A DNA stretch of 64,000 nucleotides from Dyadobacter sp. 50-39. Its GTDB lineage: Bacteria; Bacteroidota; Bacteroidia; Cytophagales; Spirosomataceae. Positions 1 to 9,442 of this stretch are shown in pieces. Position 1 is the first letter of the stretch. Each line of letters starts with the position of its first letter. The translations under genes and the position numbers were made by a program. A model generated the notes under the pieces. That model was not told where the DNA came from. It did no database searches and saw only the letters and a program-made list of their open reading frames with translations. The stretch spans positions 62,001-126,000 of the forward strand of contig MKSR01000024.1 in assembly GCA_001898145.1 (NCBI GenBank), written 5' to 3'.

Positions 1-2648
1 GAAGGCTTGGTTACCACTTCCTCCACAGGCGGCTTCGGCAGGTAAGGTGCGAGCTGCGCTTTGATCTCCTCCCGGAATGCATTCTTCACGCCCTCCAGGG
101 CAGCCACTTTCACTTCTCCGTCGATCTGATCCCCCCTCAGCAACTTCACCACCGCTTCTTCACCGGGCCAGCTCGCTCCCAGGTACCTCGCCGCATTTTT
201 GCGCACGCTCATCGACTCGCCCGCATTCAGCAATGTCGAACGCAGCAAATAAACCGACTCCGAGCTGCCTACCGTCTGTATCGAAGCCAGCAACGCCGAT
301 TTCCTCTCGTCATTCATTCCGGCCAGTTTTTGGCTCAGGTATGAAATACCCGCCTGTTCGAGCAGCAAAGCACCGGCGTCGCGGCCTATCACCTCATCCG
401 ACTTACTCAAAGCCAGTTTCAGCAACCGGTCATTTTCCGATTCCAGCTCGTAGCGCGTCATCAGATCAATGTAATGCTCCGTACCGTAAGTCTCGTCGAG
501 CAGCTTGTTCAGCGCCGTCAACCCCTGCTGGGAGTTTGTTACAAATGATTTATCCAAATGCAGCAGCGCCAGTTTGCTCACTTCAATACGATCGGAAGAA
601 GGGACGTTCAACACACTCAGCAATGCCTGTGTTTTTTCATAACCTGCATGGAAGAAGTCAAACGAACGGAAATAGCGGAGCCTGCTTTTGAAACTTACCG
701 CCGTATCGGCAGCCAATTCGCTTAGGTAGGGAATGGCCTTCCGTGTGCGCGCGAGCCAGATAATGTCCTTACCGGCATCGCGCAGCCACGGTTTCGGCCC
801 CTGCCGTTCCAACCAAGCGGGAAAAAGGCGCTCCCACTGGTCGTAGGCGCCGATGCTTAGCGCCTCCACGGTCCAGCGGTCATTACCTTTATATTGTTTG
901 GCCAGTTGAAGCCACACATCCAATGCTTCGTAAGTATGATTATGGTTGATCGCCAATGCGCATTCGCGGCGTACCTGCGGGTCGCGGTCGGAGGTGAGAC
1001 GCTTGATGTATTCGGTGGGGTCGCTGTTACGCTGGCGCACCGCCCGCAACGCGGTAATGCGCAAATTCGGGTTCAACTCGCGGAACCCGATGTCGAGGTT
1101 GCGGTAATTGAAACCCTCGATGCGGTTCAATACCCACAATGCACGGGCGCGGAGCTTGGGATTGCCATTATATAACCTGAAAAGTTCTTCCAAAAAAGGC
1201 TCAGCCGCCCAGCCGTGCTTTACACACGCATTCCAGGCCAGATAGCGCTGCGACAAGTTGGGGCTTTGCAATGCTTTTACCGCCTGCTCAGGTATGGAAA
1301 GGTCAAAAACGGGGACCTTATAAGGGGTACCGGGAGGCGCAACGCGGAAAATGCGGCCGCGGCTCCGGTCTTTCATTTTGTGAGAGCCCATTACAGGGTC
1401 GTACCAGTCGGACACGATCAGCGAACCGTCGGGTGCCACGCACACATCCGTCGGCCGAAACCACTTATCACGTTTGCCCTCAAGAATGGGCAATATACCG
1501 GTTGATTTATAACCTGCACCCTCGTTCTGAACCGGGAATGCGCTCACGTAGCCCTGCCCGGCGTCGGCAAGGAGAATCTGGTCCCAGTAGCGGCGAGGCA
1601 GCAAGTCTCCTTCGTAGATCGTCATTCCCATTGGAAAACCCGAGCCGGTTTCCAGCAAATCGGGCACTACTCCAGGGTCATTCTGGTGCCAGTGGCGGCG
1701 CGGGATTTCGTCTTCCAGGTTGGTACGGTTGAGCCTCCAGCTTGCCCCCGTCATTTCATCGATATAACCGAAATTACCATTCTCCATCACGTACGATACG
1801 CGGTCGGCCCCGTTGCCCGGCTCCTCCTGGTCCGACTGCCACATGGTACCGTAGCTATCCACCGCCACTTCCCAGCCATTGCGGAAGTTTTCTGCCATGA
1901 TTTCCACCTTGGTAAAGTCCTGCTCGCAGCGGAAGATCACACCCTGCCTGTATTGCCGGAAATCAATCGGCCGCTCGTATTTATCGAGCAGCGGCCGGTC
2001 CTGGCCGTCTACCAATTGCCTGCCGGCATTCCCGAAACTGAAATAGAATTTGCCGTCCGGCCCAAAAACGAATGCATGCACGCCCGCATCGTTCTGAGTG
2101 CCGCCGATGCCTTTGAAGAGAATTTCCTTTGTATCGGCCTTGTCATCACCATTGGTATCTGTAAAAAGCCACACGTAAGGGCTCTGTGAAACAATGGCCT
2201 TGTTACCCATTACCCAAATACCCAGCGGCGCATTGAGCTCCGGGCCCTGATAGAATACTTTCGTCACATCCGCTTTGCCATCCCCGTCCTTATCCTCCAT
2301 GATCACGATCCGGTCGCCCTGCCCAAGCTCCGACTTGCCATTGACGTTCGGCCGGTAGTTATAGGCTTCACAAGCCCACACACGCCCGCGATGGTCCACA
2401 TCGATATTGATCGGATTGATCACATTGGGTTCCGAGGCAAAGAGCGTCGCTTCAAGGCCATCGGCTGCCTGTAGGCCCGCCAACGCGTTACGCGAGAAGC
2501 GCCGCTCAGTCTCCGACAATGCAGCATAGGCACTATCCGGATTGACAACCACCAATGAATCAACAACTTGACTAAAACCTTGAAATGAAAGAGAGGTAAA
2601 AAGAATCGCAGCACACCACGCAGACCTCACGATAGGGAATTGTTTCAA
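1..2648 (-). CDS. PVC-type haem-binding dehydrogenase with HEAT repeats (3' end cut by window edge)
   Basis: I translated this leftward frame myself: it is open from about 2648 to the window edge, so roughly 880 residues are visible and the C-terminus is missing. It has an N-terminal signal-like stretch ending in GFSQ, then a beta-propeller sugar-dehydrogenase-like domain (VAVDSYGTMWQSD, KWFRPTDVCVAPDGSL), then HEAT-like helical repeats (RDPQVRRECAL). It is a clear paralogue of the complete gene at 3308-6391, whose c-type haem motif starts near residue 904; the equivalent part here lies outside the window. No in-frame ATG precedes the signal sequence. The best start is TTG at 2648, with GTG at 2630 as the alternative. 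Expected to be an exported electron-transfer enzyme; substrate unknown. Confidence 0.85.
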   Translation of the reverse strand, partial: MKQFPIVRSAWCAAILFTSLSFQGFSQVVDSLVVVNPDSAYAALSETERRFSRNALAGLQAADGLEATLFASEPNVINPINIDVDHRGRVWACEAYNYRPNVNGKSELGQGDRIVIMEDKDGDGKADVTKVFYQGPELNAPLGIWVMGNKAIVSQSPYVWLFTDTNGDDKADTKEILFKGIGGTQNDAGVHAFVFGPDGKFYFSFGNAGRQLVDGQDRPLLDKYERPIDFRQYRQGVIFRCEQDFTKVEIMAENFRNGWEVAVDSYGTMWQSDQEEPGNGADRVSYVMENGNFGYIDEMTGASWRLNRTNLEDEIPRRHWHQNDPGVVPDLLETGSGFPMGMTIYEGDLLPRRYWDQILLADAGQGYVSAFPVQNEGAGYKSTGILPILEGKRDKWFRPTDVCVAPDGSLIVSDWYDPVMGSHKMKDRSRGRIFRVAPPGTPYKVPVFDLSIPEQAVKALQSPNLSQRYLAWNACVKHGWAAEPFLEELFRLYNGNPKLRARALWVLNRIEGFNYRNLDIGFRELNPNLRITALRAVRQRNSDPTEYIKRLTSDRDPQVRRECALAINHNHTYEALDVWLQLAKQYKGNDRWTVEALSIGAYDQWERLFPAWLERQGPKPWLRDAGKDIIWLARTRKAIPYLSELAADTAVSFKSRLRYFRSFDFFHAGYEKTQALLSVLNVPSSDRIEVSKLALLHLDKSFVTNSQQGLTALNKLLDETYGTEHYIDLMTRYELESENDRLLKLALSKSDEVIGRDAGALLLEQAGISYLSQKLAGMNDERKSALLASIQTVGSSESVYLLRSTLLNAGESMSVRKNAARYLGASWPGEEAVVKLLRGDQIDGEVKVAALEGVKNAFREEIKAQLAPYLPKPPVEEVVTKP

Positions 2649-2823
2649 AACGAATTTTTGATGATGCAGATAATTTCAAAAAACGTTATAAAAATACCTC
2701 CTATTTCGGGATTTACGAAATGGAGATCCGGGAAATTGTCACCTCCCGGCGATTTGGAGTGGCTTGATTTAGAGTTGAAAGGTGTGTAAATTCCATCACG
2801 ATTTACATGCACTATCAGTATTT

Positions 2824-3015
2824 ATGAAGGAAAAAATCAGGCATTTGATTGCCGAGAAGATTATTGAACAAGGCCAGATAAAAATCAGGATGCGCAATCT
2901 TGCAGTCGTGGAAAAGCTGTCAGAAGAGGTTCAGAATTACTTTCTGGACAGGCTGCGCAATCTTGATGAAGATATTGAAACATTGAAAAAAATCTTGAAG
3001 CAATTGGATCAATAA
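2824..3015 (+). CDS. Small hypothetical helical protein
   Basis: About 63 residues, starting MKEKIRHLIAEKI and rich in K, E, L and I with heptad-like spacing, so probably a short coiled-coil or helical hairpin. No signal peptide or known motif is visible. A GTG at 2782 could extend it by 14 residues, but the ATG start makes a more typical N-terminus. It lies 11 bases before another small acidic gene on the same strand, so the two are probably co-transcribed. Both sit between two leftward dehydrogenase paralogues. Function unknown. Confidence 0.5.
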   Translation: MKEKIRHLIAEKIIEQGQIKIRMRNLAVVEKLSEEVQNYFLDRLRNLDEDIETLKKILKQLDQ

Positions 3016-3026
3016 CCAAAAGACCG

Positions 3027-3272
3027 ATGAAAAAAGAACAAATCATAAAAGCACTATATGACGCGGACACGGAGGCATCTATTCAGGAAGCCAACGATGC
3101 ATGGCTTGCATGCTATCAAGCGTCGCCGGAGTCGGACCAGCGATATTTATTAGAGGAGTATCACAGGTTCGGTGACCATATTACAAAGAAAGGCGAGGAG
3201 TCAGATCTCAAAATGAAGGAAATCATGGCCGAATTCGAAGCCAGGAAGCTAGCTGAATCCCAGCATTCATAA
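3027..3272 (+). CDS. Small hypothetical acidic protein
   Basis: 81 residues beginning MKKEQIIKALYDADTEAS, rich in Glu, Asp and Lys, predicted mainly helical, with no signal peptide or membrane segment. It follows the small gene at 2824-3015 by 11 bases and is followed directly by a strong bidirectional terminator, which supports it as a real transcription-unit end. I do not recognise a family. The lack of export signals makes it a cytoplasmic protein. Confidence 0.55.
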   Translation: MKKEQIIKALYDADTEASIQEANDAWLACYQASPESDQRYLLEEYHRFGDHITKKGEESDLKMKEIMAEFEARKLAESQHS

Positions 3273-3306
3273 ATGGAAAAAGGAGCCAGGAGGCTCCTTT
3301 TTCCAT
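3273..3306. terminator. Bidirectional rho-independent terminator
   Basis: A perfect 15-bp stem (3273-3287 with 3292-3306) with a 4-base loop. The outer part of the stem is A-rich on one side and T-rich on the other, so it can end transcription from both sides. It sits between the convergent ends of the small gene pair and the dehydrogenase that stops at 3308. Confidence 0.85.
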
Positions 3307-3307
3307 T

Positions 3308-6300
3308 TTACTTCTTCTTGAGATTACTCAGATAATCCACCAAACTCACCAACTCCTCGGTACTCATCGCATCCTGCAAGCCCGATGGCATCATGGAATC
3401 TTTCAGCTGCTTGATCGATTTTACCTGCGACATTTTGTATTCCTGCGTCGAACCGCCGGGGAATTTGAGGATCAGGTCGGTTTCGGTTTTGCTGGATATG
3501 ATACCGGAAACTGCGGTACCGTCCTTTAAGGTAACTTCAAAACCTTCGTAACCAAAGCCAATGCCCGCGCTCGGATCCATAATGGCCGCATATTGCGCCT
3601 CCTTCGGCAGTTTGCTTCCGATTTCAGACAGTTTCGGACCGAAATCCATTCCCTCGCCGTTTACCTGATGGCATACCGAGCAATAGGATGTGAAAACCTG
3701 CCTGCCTTTGGTAATGTCTCCCTTCATACCCACGAGATCCTTCACTTCCGGATGTTTTCTGACGGCTACGGCCGGACCATCCATATATTTGGCTGCTTCC
3801 AGTTTCACAGACTTCCGCCACGCGCCATTCAAGCCTTGCACCGCAGCGGCTTTTGCTTCACCAGCCAGTTTTCCATCTTTCAGCAATACCAGCACCTGAT
3901 CCTCCCCGCTCATCGTTCCGCCCAATGATTTGGCAGCGATGATACGCAGGTCTTCGGGATAGCTATTGTCGGTGGCAACAGACTTCAATATTTCGAGCGC
4001 ATCCTTACTTCCTACCGATTTCAGGGCAGTCAAAGCACTCGCACTTTTACTTTTATCCGAACCTTTGACAACGCCCCAGACCAGCGGCGCTCCGCCTTGC
4101 TTGATCAGTTGCGACGCCGCTGCGGATCCCGTACGGCTCGCTGATTGTTCCAGGGCCATCGAAAGAAGGCGCTGGTTTTCAGAAGACAGCTCGTACTTCG
4201 CCACAAGTTCAAGGTAGGCCTGCGTGCCGTAAGTGGCATCGAGCATCTTTTTCAATGCTGCCATTGCCTCCGGCGTTTGTTTCACAAAAGCAGGATCGAG
4301 GTGGCGCATCACCAGCTCATTTACCTTATCCTGGTCTTTGCCCGAGCCATTGGTGAGTTTCAGCAGCGCCATGGATTTCTCGCGGCCAGCCGAGTTGAAA
4401 TCGAATGCCCGGAAGTAACGCAGCCTGCTTTTCAGGTCCACCATCGGGTCGCCCGCCAGGGAAGCCAGCAATTGAACGGATTCTTTACCGCGCGAGCGCC
4501 ATACAATGTCCTTTCCTGCCTGCGTAACCACCGGATTGGTGCCCGCTTTACCCAACCATGCTTTGAAAAACGAATCCCATTGCGCATCGGCACCGATACC
4601 CAGCGCTTCCAGGTACCAGCGGTCTTTGCCGTCGTACTGTTGCGCAAGCGTTGCCCACAAGCCGGGAGCATCGGCGGACGGATTATGGTGCAAAAGCAAT
4701 GCACATTCCCGCCGCACCTGTGGCTCTGCATCTTTGGACAATGCTTTGATGTAGGGGATTACATCCAGGTGCTTCGACTCGGAAGCTGCCCGCAGGCCGG
4801 CGATGCGGATATCCGCATTGGCGTCTTTGATCGCCTGATCAACGGCTTTTTTGGCTGTGAACGGCCATTTGCTCAGCAGCCACAGCGCGCGTGCCCGCAT
4901 GCGGGGTTCGGCATTTTTATTGGAAAACAGCTTTTCAAGGCTTGGCGCCGCCTTTGCGCCCATACCGTTCAATGTATTCCATGCATGGTAGCGGGTCGAT
5001 AGGTTGGGGCTTTGCAATGCTTCAACCGCACCAGCTACCGTAGTCAAATCTATTTTGGGAACGCGGTAAGGTGTGTTCATGGGAGCAATGCGGTAAATAC
5101 GACCCTTACCCTGATCACCCGCCTGGTGCCCGCCCACACCCGGATCGTACCAGTCGGAAACAAGCAGGGAGCCGTCAGGCGCAACGCAGACGTCGGAAGG
5201 CCGGAACCATTGATCGCGCTTACCGTCTACAACATTGACGATCTTGGCCGTATACCCGGCACCTGCTTTCTCCACAGGATATGAGCGAACCACATTATGC
5301 CCCGGTTCGCAATGGATCATTTGTCCCCAAAACTCTTTCGGAAGCAGTTTTCCTTCATAAACGACCATTCCGGTTGGTGAGCCGGAGCCCGTTTGCAGGA
5401 GGTTAGGCACCACACCCGGGTCATTTAAATGCCAATGGCGATAGGGAATGGAATCTTCCATGTTGGTGCGGTTGGCACGCCAGCCCGCTCCCGTCATTTC
5501 GTCGGTGTAGCCATAGTTGCCGTATTGCATCACGTAATTGATCCGCACGCCTTTGTTGCCGTCGTCGTCATTGTCCGATTGCCACATCGTACCGTAGCTA
5601 TCGACCGCCACTTCGAAATTGTTCCGGAAGTTGTTCCCGAGTACTTCGATATTCGTAAAATCTGGATCGCAGCGGAATACCATGCCTTGTTTCAGCTTCG
5701 AGAAGTCGATCGGCTTGCCGTCTTTTCCTACAACCGGGTTGCCCTTTCCGTCGAGAAGGTGGTCGCCTTCATTTCCGAAATTGAAATACAGCTTACCATC
5801 CGGCCCGAATACGAACGCATGCATGCCATGATCGTGCTGGTCGCCGCCGATACCTTCAAAAATGACCTCCTTTTTATCGGCTTTCAAATCGCCGTTCTCG
5901 TCGGTAAACAGCCATACATAAGGGCTTTGGGAGACAATGACCTTATTTCCCATCACCCAAACGCCAAGCGGCGCATTCATTTCCGGTCCCTGGTAGAAAA
6001 CCGTCGATTTATCCGATTTGCCATCGCCATTGGTATCTTCCAACACCACAATGCGGTCGCCCTCCTGATGGGTCGGATTGCCGTTGATCGCCGGACGATA
6101 ATTGTAAGCTTCGCACACCCACACTCTCCCCAGGTGATCCACATCGATGTTCGTCGGGTTGGTGATCGTCGGCTCGGATGTGAACAGGGTTGCCTCCAAG
6201 CCGTTGGCGGTCGTAAGGCCGGCGACGGCGTACCTCGACGAGCGCTTTTGAGCGTCACTAAGGTCTTTGTAGAGCGTATCGGCCGAAGCGGCGTCAAGCG

Positions 6301-6391
6301 TGCTGGGGTTGGAACGCTGATAGGAGGCGACCATCAAACCTGCCAGCAAACAACCGGCGGGAAAGAGGAAAAGCGATTTTTTAAAGTTCAT
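3308..6391 (-). CDS. PVC-type haem-binding CxxCH protein with dehydrogenase propeller and HEAT repeats
   Basis: 1027 residues. The N-terminus MNFKKSLFLFPAGCLLAGLM is a signal or lipoprotein-like export segment. Residues about 55-440 form a beta-propeller of the putative membrane-bound dehydrogenase type first named in Pirellula/Verrucomicrobium; about 445-860 are HEAT-like helical repeats; the C-terminus is a cytochrome c domain with CSVCH at residues 904-908 and a likely axial Met in DSMMPSG near residue 1000. Such proteins are exported and thought to oxidise sugars or related compounds and pass electrons to haem. Long-range similarity to the gene at 1-2648 shows a tandem duplication. The substrate cannot be read from sequence. 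Confidence 0.9.
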   Translation of the reverse strand: MNFKKSLFLFPAGCLLAGLMVASYQRSNPSTLDAASADTLYKDLSDAQKRSSRYAVAGLTTANGLEATLFTSEPTITNPTNIDVDHLGRVWVCEAYNYRPAINGNPTHQEGDRIVVLEDTNGDGKSDKSTVFYQGPEMNAPLGVWVMGNKVIVSQSPYVWLFTDENGDLKADKKEVIFEGIGGDQHDHGMHAFVFGPDGKLYFNFGNEGDHLLDGKGNPVVGKDGKPIDFSKLKQGMVFRCDPDFTNIEVLGNNFRNNFEVAVDSYGTMWQSDNDDDGNKGVRINYVMQYGNYGYTDEMTGAGWRANRTNMEDSIPYRHWHLNDPGVVPNLLQTGSGSPTGMVVYEGKLLPKEFWGQMIHCEPGHNVVRSYPVEKAGAGYTAKIVNVVDGKRDQWFRPSDVCVAPDGSLLVSDWYDPGVGGHQAGDQGKGRIYRIAPMNTPYRVPKIDLTTVAGAVEALQSPNLSTRYHAWNTLNGMGAKAAPSLEKLFSNKNAEPRMRARALWLLSKWPFTAKKAVDQAIKDANADIRIAGLRAASESKHLDVIPYIKALSKDAEPQVRRECALLLHHNPSADAPGLWATLAQQYDGKDRWYLEALGIGADAQWDSFFKAWLGKAGTNPVVTQAGKDIVWRSRGKESVQLLASLAGDPMVDLKSRLRYFRAFDFNSAGREKSMALLKLTNGSGKDQDKVNELVMRHLDPAFVKQTPEAMAALKKMLDATYGTQAYLELVAKYELSSENQRLLSMALEQSASRTGSAAASQLIKQGGAPLVWGVVKGSDKSKSASALTALKSVGSKDALEILKSVATDNSYPEDLRIIAAKSLGGTMSGEDQVLVLLKDGKLAGEAKAAAVQGLNGAWRKSVKLEAAKYMDGPAVAVRKHPEVKDLVGMKGDITKGRQVFTSYCSVCHQVNGEGMDFGPKLSEIGSKLPKEAQYAAIMDPSAGIGFGYEGFEVTLKDGTAVSGIISSKTETDLILKFPGGSTQEYKMSQVKSIKQLKDSMMPSGLQDAMSTEELVSLVDYLSNLKKK

Positions 6392-6519
6392 AGGTAAATC
6401 GAGCGCTTTTTGGCCTTGAATCAGAAAGCATTATCCCGACCCAACGCCTAGACGTGTCATTTTTACAATAATAAATTTTTACTACGAGTATAAGAGGCCA
6501 CCGACTTGTATTTACTATC

Positions 6520-7107
6520 ATGAAAAAGACTTTTTTTTCCTGTCTGGCACTTTGTGCCGCCGCTGAAATTTCAGCCCAGAATATCCTTCCTGCCGACGTG
6601 CAGATCAAGACTGCCGTCATGGCCGCGCCGTCCGACAAGCAGGCGGGCGCGAAAGTGTACGGTTACGCCGCGGATGGTACATTCAAAATTCTTCGTGAGG
6701 GCAGCAACGACTTTGTTTGCCTGGCCGACGATCCGAAAAAGGAAGATATCAGCGTATCGTGCTACTTCGCCGAGCTCGACGCATTCATGGAACGTGGGCG
6801 CGTGCTGGCGAAAGAGGGCAAGAACCAAAAAGAGATTTTTGACATCCGCGAGAAGGAAGTGAAAGAGGGCAAACTGAAAATGCCCAAGCAGTCATCTACC
6901 CTTTACGTTTTGTCCGGCTCGAAAGATAACTACGACGCTGCCACCGGTTCGCTCAAAAACGGCTACCTCCGCTATGTCGTCTACATTCCTTTTGCCACGG
7001 CAGAAAGTACCGGGCTGCCATTAAAACCGGACGTGCCAGGCATGCCGTGGATCATGGACCCGGGCACGCACCGTGCGCATATTATGATCAACCCACCGAA
7101 ACCCTGA
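6520..7107 (+). CDS. Secreted hypothetical protein
   Basis: 195 residues with a clear signal peptide (MKKTFFSCLALCAAAEISAQ). The mature part is mixed alpha/beta with a Lys/Glu-rich central helix and a C-terminal part containing GMPWIMDPGTHRAHIMI. I do not recognise a named family. It is divergent from the dehydrogenase at 3308-6391 (128 bases between starts) and 84 bases upstream of an exported esterase on the same strand, so it may be co-expressed with the latter. Probably periplasmic. Confidence 0.75.
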   Translation: MKKTFFSCLALCAAAEISAQNILPADVQIKTAVMAAPSDKQAGAKVYGYAADGTFKILREGSNDFVCLADDPKKEDISVSCYFAELDAFMERGRVLAKEGKNQKEIFDIREKEVKEGKLKMPKQSSTLYVLSGSKDNYDAATGSLKNGYLRYVVYIPFATAESTGLPLKPDVPGMPWIMDPGTHRAHIMINPPKP

Positions 7108-7191
7108 TGCTGCACAAACCAACCTACGGCCATTTTTAGGGTATATCACCCCAAACGGCGTCTTTTCGATCAAAAAAGCAACGGGAATTCA

Positions 7192-8121
7192 ATGAAAAAA
7201 ACAGCACGTATACTTACCGTTTTGAGCCTGCTCGCATTATCAGTTCCATCTATGGCGCAAACAGAAACCATCAACCTTTGGCCGGAAGGTAAAGTCCCCA
7301 ATTTTAAGAAGAGTGACGTTGAAGAAAAATCGGTTACCGATGCACAGGGCATTCTGCGGATCAGCGGTGTGACAGTTCCGTCGATGACGGCATTCATCGC
7401 ACCAAAGGAGAAAGCCACAGGCGCTGCGGTGCTGATCTGCCCGGGAGGCGGCTACGGTATTCTCGCCGCATCGCACGAAGGCAGTGATTTTGCCAAATGG
7501 TTCAACGACCGCGGCATTTCCGCATTTGTACTCAAATATCGCCTGCCCAATGAAAAAGCCATGGCGCACCAGCATGAAGTGCCGCTCATGGATGCGATGC
7601 AAGGCACGAAACTGATCCGGCAGAACGCCGCTAAATGGGGGATTGATGTCAATAAAATCGGTGTAATGGGCTTCTCGGCCGGAGGGCACCTTGCCGCTAC
7701 GCTTTCTACCCATTACAACATGGGCGAAAAGGCCTCTGCCGACGGCAAACCGAATTTTTCCATCCTCATATACCCGGTTATCTCGTTTCAGCCCGCGATC
7801 TCGCACGGCGGCTCGCGCGACAACCTGCTGGGGCCTGAGAAATCGGAAGAGCTGATCAAATACTACTCGAACGAATTGCAGGTTTCCGAGCAAACGCCGC
7901 CGGCGTTCCTCGTGCACGCGATGGATGATACCGGTGTACCGGTTGAAAACAGCATCCAATATTACCTCGCACTCAAAGGCAAAAAAATCCCGGCAGAAAT
8001 GCATTTGTATCCCAAAGGCGGCCACGGCTACGGTATGCGTACCGAAGGAAAAGGTTCGTTGGCCAACTGGCCCGCCGCCATGGAGGGCTGGCTGAAAGCA
8101 ATGGGTTACCAGAAAAATTGA
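7192..8121 (+). CDS. Exported alpha/beta hydrolase (BD-FAE/acetyl-xylan-esterase-like)
   Basis: 309 residues with a signal peptide ending SMAQ near residue 23. The fold markers are all visible: the oxyanion segment CPGGGYG (83-89), nucleophile elbow GFSAGGH with Ser162, acid Asp245 or Asp246 in HAMDDTGVP, and His278 in GGHGYG. Length and motif order fit small esterases often annotated as endo-1,4-beta-xylanase B or BD-FAE, which remove acyl groups from plant polysaccharides. It acts in the periplasm or outside the cell. No polysaccharide-utilisation genes are directly adjacent, so the substrate is uncertain. Confidence 0.85.
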   Translation: MKKTARILTVLSLLALSVPSMAQTETINLWPEGKVPNFKKSDVEEKSVTDAQGILRISGVTVPSMTAFIAPKEKATGAAVLICPGGGYGILAASHEGSDFAKWFNDRGISAFVLKYRLPNEKAMAHQHEVPLMDAMQGTKLIRQNAAKWGIDVNKIGVMGFSAGGHLAATLSTHYNMGEKASADGKPNFSILIYPVISFQPAISHGGSRDNLLGPEKSEELIKYYSNELQVSEQTPPAFLVHAMDDTGVPVENSIQYYLALKGKKIPAEMHLYPKGGHGYGMRTEGKGSLANWPAAMEGWLKAMGYQKN

Positions 8122-8150
8122 CCGCGACGACGAATTAATCCCTAGTTTTG
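8118..8150 (+). promoter_or_regulatory. Bacteroidota-type promoter
   Basis: TTG at 8118-8120 and TAGTTTTG at 8143-8150, separated by 22 bases, fit the Bacteroidota TTG/TAnnTTTG promoter. It begins within the last codon of the esterase and points at the GT87-like gene 33 bases downstream, giving a leader of only about 25 bases. Confidence 0.55.
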
Positions 8151-8173
8151 AAGAAAAATCAACGCTAGGGATT
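8137..8173. repeat. Inverted repeat over the promoter of the GT87-like gene
   Basis: AATCCCTAG at 8137-8145 is repeated in inverted form as CTAGGGATT at 8165-8173, with 19 bases between. The left arm includes the first bases of the -7 box. It could be an operator, a weak terminator of the esterase or a leader hairpin. Confidence 0.4.
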
Positions 8174-8182
8174 ATTCAGTTT

Positions 8183-9373
8183 ATGAATGCTTTTAACCGC
8201 CTGGTGGTCAACAAACGATCACTCCTCTTTATTGTGCTGGCCATTGCGGCATTTGCAACGCTTCAATCGGTATTCTCCCACCCCAAAACATTCGCCAACC
8301 AGCCGCAACTTTACACTACCTATAACAACTACGTCATTTTCAAGCAGTCGTTCTTCCATTTGATCGAAGGGAAAAATTTGTACAGATGGCATGTCGACGA
8401 GCATTGGGACTTGTTTAAATATAGTCCGGCATTTGCGCTCGTTTTTGGCATACTCTCCATTATGCCCACATTTGTCGGCCTGTTTTTCTGGAATTTACTG
8501 AATGTGGCGGTACTCTTCTTCTCGGTTTACTTCCTGCCCCGGATCGATTTGCGGACAAAAGGGCTGATGATCACTTTCATGCTGGTGGAGCTGCTGACGG
8601 CCACACAAAACGAGCAAAGCAATGCGCTGATTGCCGGATTGCTGCTGTTTGGGTTCGGATTTCTGGAAAGGGACAGGTACTGGATGGCGTCGCTGTGTAT
8701 CGTATGCACGATTTTTATCAAACTATTCGGTATTGTAGCGCTTGCATTGTATCTGCTGTATCCCAATAAATTCAAACTCGCTTACACCACCGCCGCGTGG
8801 GTGGTGCTGCTAACCATATTGCCCATTGTAGCGGTATCGCCGGAGCAGTTCGTGGTCCTTTACAAAACATGGTGGAAGCTGCTGGCCGCCGACCGTGATT
8901 TTTCCGATGGCCTGTCGGTAATAGGCTGGTTGAAAATATGGTTTTCGCTGGATGTGAACAAAACGTACGTCAACCTGACCGGAATGGCGCTGTTCTGCCT
9001 GCCGCTGCTGAAAATAAAGTCTTACAGCAATTTTGTATTCCGCGCATTGATGCTGGCATCCGTACTGGTATGGGTGGTGATCTTCAACCACCGCGCCGAA
9101 TCCCCGACGTTTATCATTGCCATTGCGGGCGTTGCGGTTTGGTACTATATGCAGGCGCCTACCACGCTGAACTACGTGCTGCTGGTGCTCGCATTCGTGT
9201 TCACCACCCTATCCCCTACCGATTTATTCCCGCCATTCATCCGCAACCAGTATTTCTGGCCGTATGTAGTGAAGGCCGTGCCCTGCATTCTGATCTGGGG
9301 TAAAATCATTTATGACCTGCTCTTTACCGAACTGCTTCCGAGACATGCCGAAGTGGAAGTGGCTCATAACTGA
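8183..9373 (+). CDS. GT87/DUF2029-type polytopic membrane glycosyltransferase
   Basis: 396 residues with about ten hydrophobic membrane segments. The first periplasmic loop carries the pattern NLYRWHVDEHWDLFKYSPAF (around residues 65-85), typical of glycosyltransferase family 87/DUF2029 proteins, which transfer sugars from polyprenyl-phosphate donors in the inner membrane. It has its own promoter-like sequence and is followed by a terminator. Acceptor unknown; likely envelope glycan or glycolipid. Confidence 0.75.
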   Translation: MNAFNRLVVNKRSLLFIVLAIAAFATLQSVFSHPKTFANQPQLYTTYNNYVIFKQSFFHLIEGKNLYRWHVDEHWDLFKYSPAFALVFGILSIMPTFVGLFFWNLLNVAVLFFSVYFLPRIDLRTKGLMITFMLVELLTATQNEQSNALIAGLLLFGFGFLERDRYWMASLCIVCTIFIKLFGIVALALYLLYPNKFKLAYTTAAWVVLLTILPIVAVSPEQFVVLYKTWWKLLAADRDFSDGLSVIGWLKIWFSLDVNKTYVNLTGMALFCLPLLKIKSYSNFVFRALMLASVLVWVVIFNHRAESPTFIIAIAGVAVWYYMQAPTTLNYVLLVLAFVFTTLSPTDLFPPFIRNQYFWPYVVKAVPCILIWGKIIYDLLFTELLPRHAEVEVAHN

Positions 9374-9380
9374 GGGCATA

Positions 9381-9423
9381 AAAAAAGCGTTACAGAAATG
9401 CTGCGGCGACATCCTGTAACGCT
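9381..9423 (-). terminator. Rho-independent terminator of the leftward secreted-protein gene
   Basis: Perfect 10-bp stem, 9386-9395 with 9414-9423, with an 18-base loop. Read leftward it is followed by a run of T (plus-strand A at 9381-9386). It lies between the convergent genes ending at 9373 and 9443. Confidence 0.7.
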
Positions 9424-9442
9424 GTAAAAAATAGGGTCTGCC

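Noticed and set aside
4145-5002. 285-codon rightward frame inside the haem dehydrogenase
   Set aside because: Shadow of the HEAT-repeat region; no start context, motif or neighbour support.
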